5,025 nucleotides of DNA from Patescibacteria group bacterium. Its GTDB lineage: Bacteria > Patescibacteriota > Minisyncoccia > Moranbacterales > UBA1568. The translations under genes and the position numbers were made by a program. The notes beneath the pieces are model-generated. The model ran no database searches. It had not been told where the DNA came from and was given only the letters and a program-made list of their open reading frames with translations. Positions 1 to 4,748 of the stretch are shown here, piece by piece; position 1 is the first letter of the stretch; the number at the start of each line of letters is the position of its first letter. The stretch is taken from assembly GCA_030917745.1 (NCBI GenBank), contig JAUPUC010000021.1, positions 1 through 5,025 of the forward strand. The letters run 5' to 3'.

Positions 1-35
1 AATCTTCCAGAAGAAACCCTTCAGGCCCGCTTCAA

Positions 36-1298
36 TTATGGAAGAAAACGTTTCGCGAATTTTTGTGTACTTTCGAGAGTCTGCTTCATCCAGTCAGGAA
101 CCGTCCGTTCGGTTGTCCACCCACGTACTTTCCCTTTCTTTCCTAGTATACTCTCTTCTGCCAAAAGCACCAGCCCGACAACGGTTGCGAATTGCGGAGC
201 GTCAACCTGATCCAATATCCCACCCAGAGGCTTCGGATACCCAATCTGCGCCGGGAGACGGAGGGTTCTTTTCGCCAAATCAACTGTCCCTGGCAAAAGA
301 GCTCCTCCTCCAGTCAATACAGCCCCGCCAGGGAGCAACCCATCACGACTAATAGATTTTAATTCCGTATTCGCAAAGGTAAATATTTCTTCCATGCGCG
401 CTTCGATAATCTCAGCAATATGATATCGGGAAACCATTCCTTCTTCATGCGCGTCAAAAAGACCCAGATCAATCTCCTCTCGCTTGCCTACTTCACGAAG
501 ATCGGCAGTCCCATACTGAAGCTTCACAGCCTCCGCGACATCAATAGAGGTACGCAGACCAATAGCGATATCATTCGTGATATGTCCGCTTCCTACTGGA
601 AGAACCGCCAAATGCAACAAATTCCCATCCTCATACACGGCTATCGATGTAGTGCTTCCCCCGATATTGATCAACACCACTCCTAATTCTTTTTGTTTCT
701 GATGAAGGACCGCTTCAGCGGCAGCCAATGGCTCGACGATGGATGCTTCCGCCTCAGTACCCGCTTGCTCCAACGCTCGGCCGATATTCTTCTGCTGGGC
801 GGTACTCCCTGTCACCACCAAAGCAGTCGCTTCAAGCCGAACCCCTCGCATACCAACAGGATCCTTAATATCTTTCTGATCATCCAAACGATAGCTTTTA
901 GGAAGCGCATGTATCACTTCACGATTCAGAGGAAGAGAAAGGCGAGCCTCAACTTCACCAAGACAACGAGCAACATCATCCTCTCCAACTTCTCCATCCG
1001 GTCGACTCACGGCTACTACTCCATTCGCTTCTTGGCAGAGAATATCCGCCCCCGAGAGAGAGACAAAAACACGTTCAGAAACATGTCCAGACATACGTTC
1101 AGCGTGCTCTAATGCTATATGGCAGGCCTTGGCTACCGCTTCAGTATCCACTATCGCCCCGCGACGAACACCTAGGGACTGAGTTTCACCCACCCCAATC
1201 ACGCGCAAAATCGCATCATCCGACGCTTCTTCAGCAATAACCACTCGGATATTTGCTGACCCAATATCTAAACCAACAAGAAGACGACTTTTCGACAT
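36..1298 (-). CDS. ftsA: Cell division protein FtsA (actin-like membrane tether of FtsZ)
   Basis: FtsA is an actin/Hsp70-fold ATPase that anchors FtsZ filaments to the inner face of the cytoplasmic membrane and recruits later divisome proteins. The 420-residue length is normal. Visible parts: phosphate-1 loop GLDIGSANIRVV (residues 9-20); the FtsA-specific SHS2 (1C) region, roughly 80-165; phosphate-2 region INIGGSTTSIAVYEDG (210-225); the family segment ITNDIAIGLRTSIDVAEAVK (240-259); adenosine loop AVLTGGGALLPG (326-337); and a basic amphipathic C-terminus (PDWMKQTLESTQKFAKRFLP) fitting the membrane-targeting helix. The usual Asp of phosphate 2 is Asn211 here. The ATG start puts the phosphate-1 loop at the normal distance from the N-terminus; only a weak purine-rich stretch (AGAGAG) precedes it. 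The stop is TAA. A perfect TATAAT about 80 nt upstream suggests its own promoter. ftsZ would be expected beyond the low-coordinate edge but is not in view. Identity is secure. Confidence 0.96.
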   Translation of the reverse strand: MSKSRLLVGLDIGSANIRVVIAEEASDDAILRVIGVGETQSLGVRRGAIVDTEAVAKACHIALEHAERMSGHVSERVFVSLSGADILCQEANGVVAVSRPDGEVGEDDVARCLGEVEARLSLPLNREVIHALPKSYRLDDQKDIKDPVGMRGVRLEATALVVTGSTAQQKNIGRALEQAGTEAEASIVEPLAAAEAVLHQKQKELGVVLINIGGSTTSIAVYEDGNLLHLAVLPVGSGHITNDIAIGLRTSIDVAEAVKLQYGTADLREVGKREEIDLGLFDAHEEGMVSRYHIAEIIEARMEEIFTFANTELKSISRDGLLPGGAVLTGGGALLPGTVDLAKRTLRLPAQIGYPKPLGGILDQVDAPQFATVVGLVLLAEESILGKKGKVRGWTTERTVPDWMKQTLESTQKFAKRFLP

Positions 1299-1355
1299 AA
1301 TAGTCTCGCTCTCTATTTTGTATTTGAAAAAATCTCGGGAAAAATCAGAAAAAAT

Positions 1356-1366
1356 CCACCACCACC
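1356..1366 (-). other. GGTGGTGGTGG tract in the ftsA leader (possible two-layer G-quadruplex)
   Basis: On the coding (minus) strand the sequence is GGTGGTGGTGG: four GG runs separated by single T, followed by a run of T. Tracts of this form can fold into a two-quartet G-quadruplex in DNA or RNA. It would sit in the 5' leader of the ftsA mRNA if transcription starts at the nearby TATAAT. A regulatory role is inference only. No pairing partner that would make it an ordinary terminator stem is visible. Confidence 0.3.
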
Positions 1367-1379
1367 GGCAGTATCAAAA

Positions 1380-1385
1380 ATTATA
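1380..1385 (-). promoter_or_regulatory. Candidate -10 box for ftsA
   Basis: The minus strand reads TATAAT here, an exact match to the sigma70-type -10 consensus, in the gap between dgkA and ftsA. Initiation would fall near 1373 and give a leader of about 75 nt. The best hexamer 17 nt upstream (TATGCA) matches TTGACA at only three positions and there is no TGn extension, so the -35 support is poor. The surroundings are AT-rich, which raises the chance of a random match. Confidence 0.45.
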
Positions 1386-1411
1386 ACCCATATCGCATCA
1401 CTTGCATAATC

Positions 1412-1768
1412 TCATCCTATAAAATGAGGTAAGAAGATGAAAATTGCAATCAGCACCGCGAGAAATGACGCGATCAAAACGGCTCCAGCCGCCATGTCTT
1501 TCACGACACGCACGTACGGATGCACATTCGGCTTCACCATATCAAGAATACGTTCGACAATGGTATTGAGAAGTTCCAGGGTTAATACCCAGCCAATCAC
1601 AAGTAATAGAATGGCCCATTCCGAAGGAAGCAATGGAAAGAAACAGGCGAACAGAATCACTCCTATAGCGACACCACACTCAATTTGAAAATTTCGCTCT
1701 CGAACCAACGCAAAAACAATACCGCTTACCGCGTGGCGAATACTCCTCAAAAAAATCCGTATTTTCAT
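1412..1768 (-). CDS. dgkA: DgkA-family integral membrane lipid kinase (diacylglycerol or undecaprenol kinase)
   Basis: A small membrane kinase that phosphorylates a lipid alcohol with ATP. In Gram-negative bacteria the substrate is diacylglycerol; in Firmicutes relatives it is undecaprenol, which feeds the carrier lipid for peptidoglycan. The 118 residues match the family. An N-terminal amphipathic part (1-32) holds RERNFQIE with Glu24 and Glu30, spaced like the catalytic-surface acids of E. coli DgkA. Three hydrophobic segments follow at about 33-47, 50-66 and 95-115. The signature ELLNTIVERILDMV (65-78) and KDMAAGAV (90-97) supply Glu65, Asn68, Glu72, Lys90 and Asp91. The ATG start gives the normal N-terminus, but no Shine-Dalgarno site precedes it. 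The stop is TGA. Its place next to ftsA and the Firmicutes-like sequence favour undecaprenol kinase, but the substrate cannot be settled from sequence alone. Confidence 0.93.
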   Translation of the reverse strand: MKIRIFLRSIRHAVSGIVFALVRERNFQIECGVAIGVILFACFFPLLPSEWAILLLVIGWVLTLELLNTIVERILDMVKPNVHPYVRVVKDMAAGAVLIASFLAVLIAIFIFLPHFIG

Positions 1769-1926
1769 AGATATTTTTTAGAAACAACTCTGTATCTTTC
1801 TTTACCAAGTCCGGACACCGACCACAGAAAAGAATTCTCTGCAACTTTAAAAACACAACGAGTATCCTGAAACTGTTGTTATAGTATCATCTTTTCCTGC
1901 TCCTCCCAATCAACAAGAGATACAAA

Positions 1927-2391
1927 TCAGTCTTTTTCCACAGGTAACAGTGCGGTTACGATTTCTCTCACCTTGTCTCCCGATGCGCGACCGGCTACTT
2001 TTTTCATCACGAAGCCCATTGCCTTCCCCAAATCTTTGCTTGATACTGCTCCACACTCCGCCAATGCTTCAGACACCATTTTGTGCATCGCTTCTTCCCC
2101 CATCTCTTCTGGTAAAAATTCAGAAAGAATCTGTAATTCCTTCTCTTCTTGTTCCGCCAAATCTTCCCGTGATCCAGCTCGATACTGTGCGATACTCTCT
2201 TTTCTCTGTTTCACGAGTTTCTTTATCACTGACTGCACTTCTTCATCTGACATATCAGCCACTGGCTTCCGAAGATCAATCGCGGTATTCTTGAGAACAC
2301 TTTGAAGAAAACGAATGGTATCCCGTCTCTGTGTATTCCCATTCTTCATGGCTGCTTTCAACTCATCCTGAAATACGGCTATCAATCCCAT
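1927..2391 (-). CDS. yqeY: GatB/YqeY domain protein
   Basis: A stand-alone helical protein related to the C-terminal tRNA-binding tail of GatB, the amidotransferase subunit that makes Gln-tRNA or Asn-tRNA. Its own role is not well defined; a link to tRNA or translation is assumed from that homology. The 154 residues cover the whole family. Recognisable blocks are the N-terminal helix with RRDTIRFLQSVLKN (22-35), the SDEEVQSVIKKLVKQRKESI block (48-67), the REDLAEQEEKELQILSEFLP block (74-93) and the C-terminal KDLGKAMGFVMKKVAGRASG block (119-138). It follows rpsU, a neighbour pairing common in bacteria, but here an intrinsic terminator lies between them. The ATG start gives the usual family N-terminus. 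No Shine-Dalgarno sequence is seen upstream, only T-rich sequence. The stop is TGA. Confidence 0.93.
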   Translation of the reverse strand: MGLIAVFQDELKAAMKNGNTQRRDTIRFLQSVLKNTAIDLRKPVADMSDEEVQSVIKKLVKQRKESIAQYRAGSREDLAEQEEKELQILSEFLPEEMGEEAMHKMVSEALAECGAVSSKDLGKAMGFVMKKVAGRASGDKVREIVTALLPVEKD

Positions 2392-2402
2392 ACGTCATTT
2401 GT

Positions 2403-2408
2403 ATTAAA
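2403..2408 (-). promoter_or_regulatory. Weak candidate -10 box for yqeY
   Basis: The minus strand reads TTTAAT, five of six matches to TATAAT, 11 nt before the yqeY ATG. A promoter is expected in this short gap because the rpsU terminator lies just upstream. Initiation from this box would fall a few bases from the start codon and give a nearly leaderless mRNA, which would fit the missing Shine-Dalgarno site. No good -35 hexamer is present and the region is T-rich, so this is a weak call. Confidence 0.2.
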
Positions 2409-2440
2409 AAATATCAAAAAAATTCACAGGGGCTTGAAAG

Positions 2441-2483
2441 AAAAAAGTCCGAGGCCTCCTGGCCTGATGACCACACCTCGGAC
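2441..2483 (-). terminator. Rho-independent terminator after rpsU
   Basis: On the minus strand GTCCGAGG (2483-2476) pairs perfectly with CCTCGGAC (2454-2447), and TTTTTT (2446-2441) follows at once, the standard intrinsic terminator layout. The space between the arms is 21 nt. It may be shortened by an inner GGCC-AGGA-GGCC hairpin (2464-2453), which shares two base pairs with the outer stem, leaving a bulge of about 13 nt on one side. The signal begins about 30 nt after the rpsU stop. There is no T run after the hairpin on the plus strand, so it acts only on minus-strand transcripts. Confidence 0.88.
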
Positions 2484-2513
2484 AATTCTCTTTCTCGTCA
2501 ACACCGTTCTCAC

Positions 2514-2768
2514 CTAAGAGTTCAGTCGTTTCTTGATTTCTTGCAGCGCATTCTCATCGAACTTACCCATTTTTTTCAGGCGATCGATTTCCTTGCGTAT
2601 CTTCACTTTGTAGAGAGCTTCACTTCGTCGATCATCTTTGCTTTTTTCTCCTTGACGAAACCGGAGCTTCCGAACGCGGCGAAGAACACCGCTTTGTTGA
2701 ACACGACGAGAAAAACGCCGAATAAGACCTTCAGCTGTTTCTCGTTCCTTTCGTTTCACTTGTATCAT
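2514..2768 (-). CDS. rpsU: Small ribosomal subunit protein bS21
   Basis: bS21 is a small basic protein of the 30S platform, close to the 3' end of 16S rRNA and the mRNA exit channel, and is linked to initiation. The family pattern is clear: VKRKERETAEGLIRRFSRRV (residues 4-23), then QQSGVLRRVRKLRFRQ (24-39) and a strongly basic helix. At 84 residues it is longer than the common 58-71. The extra part is a charged C-terminal tail (about 60-84) ending in EIKKRLNS. The ATG start is fixed by an exceptionally strong Shine-Dalgarno site 7 nt upstream. The stop is TAG, and an intrinsic terminator follows. The upstream HIT gene ends 117 nt earlier, leaving room for a regulated leader. Identity is secure; the role of the tail is unknown. 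Confidence 0.94.
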   Translation of the reverse strand: MIQVKRKERETAEGLIRRFSRRVQQSGVLRRVRKLRFRQGEKSKDDRRSEALYKVKIRKEIDRLKKMGKFDENALQEIKKRLNS

Positions 2769-2775
2769 ATTCCCA

Positions 2776-2784
2776 ACCTCCTTT
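2776..2784 (-). promoter_or_regulatory. Perfect Shine-Dalgarno site of rpsU
   Basis: The minus strand reads AAAGGAGGT, ending 7 nt before the rpsU ATG. This is nearly full complementarity to the canonical 16S rRNA tail. It fixes the rpsU start and is by far the best ribosome-binding site in the window; the other starts have weak, misplaced or no SD sequences. Confidence 0.92.
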
Positions 2785-2808
2785 CTCTAGAGAGCAATCC
2801 AGAAAGAA
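2779..2808 (-). promoter_or_regulatory. Possible SD-masking hairpin in the rpsU leader
   Basis: In the rpsU mRNA, TTCTTTCT (2808-2801) can pair with AGAAAGGA (2786-2779): eight pairs including one G-U, with a 14-nt loop. This would cover most of the Shine-Dalgarno core. A second, mutually exclusive hairpin, CCGGA/TCTGG (2813-2809 with 2803-2799, loop TTCTT), would free it. The main helix is AU-rich and modest, so chance is a real alternative. Confidence 0.3.
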
Positions 2809-2885
2809 TCCGGAAAGCACTTGTCGATGCGCGAATCCATTCTTCACGATACGACAGGTACACTCCGACACAACTGAATGCCACG

Positions 2886-3251
2886 CTAACTTTTTACTGG
2901 ATGGATATTCTCTGATAAACGTGCGCCTCCCACTAAATGGAGATGCAAATGCCCAATCTCCTGTCCACCGTCCCTTCCAACCCGGATAAGCAGCTTATAC
3001 CCTTTGTCGGAAATATTCAAGTTTTTAGCCAAATCACGTGCCACCAAGAACATATGTCCGACGGTTGAGGCATCTTCATCTTCCATGGTTGCAATGCTTT
3101 CAATCGGCTTTTTCGGAATAATAAGAACGTGTACTGGTGCTATCGGATGAATATCATCAAAGGCGATGACTCTCTCATCTTCATACAGAAGATCCTTGGG
3201 TATCTCTTTCCGGATAATTTTTGAGAAAATCGTCTCCATAGCACCATGCAT
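2886..3251 (-). CDS. HIT-family nucleotide hydrolase (HinT-like)
   Basis: Histidine-triad proteins bind nucleotides and hydrolyse phosphoramidate or dinucleotide substrates through a histidine nucleophile. The triad HLHLHLV (residues 101-107, His101/103/105) is intact and framed by GRDGGQEIG before and GGARL after, a HinT-type arrangement. FDDIHPIAPVHVLIIPKKPI (31-50) is the conserved central strand with the Asp-Ile-x-Pro and His-Val-Leu-Ile-Pro motifs. Two departures: the N-terminal segment reads ETIFSKI where many bacterial members have a Cys-x-x-Cys zinc pair, and Arg90 replaces the Asn usual before the glycine of the NxGxDGGQ motif. The start is uncertain. The first ATG lies 4 nt after the hisS stop, but the in-frame ATG at 3239, giving METIFSKI, fits the family N-terminus better; neither has a clear SD. 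It is tightly coupled to hisS. The substrate is unknown. Confidence 0.92.
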   Translation of the reverse strand: MHGAMETIFSKIIRKEIPKDLLYEDERVIAFDDIHPIAPVHVLIIPKKPIESIATMEDEDASTVGHMFLVARDLAKNLNISDKGYKLLIRVGRDGGQEIGHLHLHLVGGARLSENIHPVKS

Positions 3252-3255
3252 GTAT

Positions 3256-4641
3256 TTAGTTTTGAATAAGAGCTTGGTTCGCTTTCAAAATTTTCTTGAC
3301 TGCGTCTACCAATCGTTCCTGCGTCACCGTTTCTTGAGTGCCAGAAATCATATCCTTGACGATAGCTGTTTCGTCTAACGCTTCTTTTTGGCCGATGATC
3401 ACCGTTACTTCCGCGCCGATACGATTCGCTACGCGCATCTGTGATTTCAAACTCCCTCTTCCAAAACTTTCCGCAAGTAATACTCCACTTTTCTCCAAAT
3501 CCGCGAAAATTCGTAAGCTTTTCTTTTTTGCTAAATCACCCAACTGCGCGAGAAATACTTTTGGCTTTGGCATCTCATACGGCTTCACCTGCATGCGCTT
3601 CATCTCGAGCACAATACGGTCAACTCCCAGTCCAAACCCAATAGCGGGAGTGGATTCTCCACCAAGCATCTGTATGAGTCGATCATATCTTCCGCCTCCA
3701 CCAAGTGAATACTTTTTCCCTTCTTTGTCGCTTGACCAGACTTCAAACACTGTTCGCGTATAATAATCCAGTCCACGCACCAAACGTGAGTTAATAACGT
3801 ATGGCAATTCAAGCTCATCCAAATACTCAAGCAATCGCTTAAAATGATCCCGCGATTCTTGATCCAGATAATCAAGCGACTGAGGAGCGTGGGCAGTTAA
3901 TTGAATACACTTATCCTCCTTACAATCAAGAATACGCATCGGACTAGTCACAAAACGCTCCCGACAATTCAGGCAAAGCCGATGTTTCTGTGATTCCAAG
4001 TAACGCAAAAGCGCCTTCTCATAGTCCTTTCTTGATTCTGGCGTCCCAATGCTATTGACCTGAAACTCGATATGCTTCAATCCAAGCTCACGAATCACAC
4101 GGTACGCGAGTTGTAATGCCTGCGCATCCAGAATAGGGTCTTCCTCGCCAAACATATCAAAATTCGCCTGAGTATGCTCGCGATACCGTCCTTCCTGAGG
4201 GCGATCATAACGGAACAAAGACCCCATAGAAAAGAGTTTCACTGGTTTCGCGAGAACAGTCATGCCATGCTGAATATAGGCGCGACAAAGTCCGGCCGTC
4301 ATCTCCGGACGAAGGGCTACCTTGTCCCCACCGCGAGTCGTGAATGCGTAGATTTCCTTATCAACAATATCTGTACCTTCTCCAATCGTACGAAGATACA
4401 AATGGGAAAATTCAACCAGAGGCAAGTCGATACGCTGAAAACCGTATTCCTGCTGCGCATGCGTTAATACACGGCGTACCCGCTCCCAATACGGCTGTTC
4501 GTCGGGCAAAATATCTCGCATCCCTCGCAAAGCCTGGAGAAGAATTTCTTCTTCACTCTTGGCAGACTTTTCCAATCCTTTTTTTACCGACTTCAAGACT
4601 GGTGCTGTTTTCTCGGTTTGCTTTGCAGTCGTCTTCGTCAT
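3256..4641 (-). CDS. hisS: Histidine--tRNA ligase (HisRS)
   Basis: A class II aminoacyl-tRNA synthetase that charges tRNA-His with histidine in the cytoplasm. Visible motifs: RGMRDILPDEQPYW (39-52) at the start of the catalytic core; motif 2, FRYDRPQEGRYREHTQANFD (143-162); the histidine-specific LVRGLDYYTRTVFEV (287-301); GGGGRYDRL (314-322); motif 3, AIGFGLGVDRIVLEM (333-347); and a C-terminal anticodon-binding domain from about 358. Four cysteines, 223/226 (CLNC) and 240/245 (CKEDKC), in the insertion region could bind zinc. The 461 residues exceed the usual 420 or so, mainly because of a lysine-rich, probably disordered N-terminal stretch of about 36 residues. The ATG start is the only likely one: no better in-frame ATG lies before the core. 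Its nearest SD (GGAG) is 14 nt away, which is long. The HIT gene follows directly. Confidence 0.96.
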   Translation of the reverse strand: MTKTTAKQTEKTAPVLKSVKKGLEKSAKSEEEILLQALRGMRDILPDEQPYWERVRRVLTHAQQEYGFQRIDLPLVEFSHLYLRTIGEGTDIVDKEIYAFTTRGGDKVALRPEMTAGLCRAYIQHGMTVLAKPVKLFSMGSLFRYDRPQEGRYREHTQANFDMFGEEDPILDAQALQLAYRVIRELGLKHIEFQVNSIGTPESRKDYEKALLRYLESQKHRLCLNCRERFVTSPMRILDCKEDKCIQLTAHAPQSLDYLDQESRDHFKRLLEYLDELELPYVINSRLVRGLDYYTRTVFEVWSSDKEGKKYSLGGGGRYDRLIQMLGGESTPAIGFGLGVDRIVLEMKRMQVKPYEMPKPKVFLAQLGDLAKKKSLRIFADLEKSGVLLAESFGRGSLKSQMRVANRIGAEVTVIIGQKEALDETAIVKDMISGTQETVTQERLVDAVKKILKANQALIQN

Positions 4642-4748
4642 AATTCTTCATTTATCTCCGGTTTATAAAACCAAACGCTCCCTATTTTTTACGATGTTTC
4701 CTGAATATGTTATTCCGTATCCTCTCATCTCGTTCAGATAATACTGAT

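Noticed and set aside
1..35. Possible terminator downstream of ftsA
   Set aside because: Only short imperfect complementarity (GAAG/CTTC) without a T run on the minus strand; not enough to call.
38..1112. Plus-strand open frames of 88-139 codons across the ftsA region
   Set aside because: They lie opposite a full-length, clearly homologous ftsA, have no recognisable motifs and overlap each other in different frames; they are antisense shadows.
1412..1414. TGA recoding (UGA read as Gly or Trp) past the dgkA stop
   Set aside because: DgkA and YqeY end at their normal family lengths at TGA, and no core gene has an internal in-frame TGA.
2331..2915. Plus-strand 194-codon open frame spanning the terminator and the antisense of rpsU
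   Set aside because: It crosses the minus-strand terminator and the whole of rpsU, has low-complexity Ser/Leu/Phe composition and no family signature.
3600..3875. Minus-strand 91-codon frame inside hisS
   Set aside because: It overlaps conserved HisRS motifs in the correct hisS frame and has no recognisable features itself.
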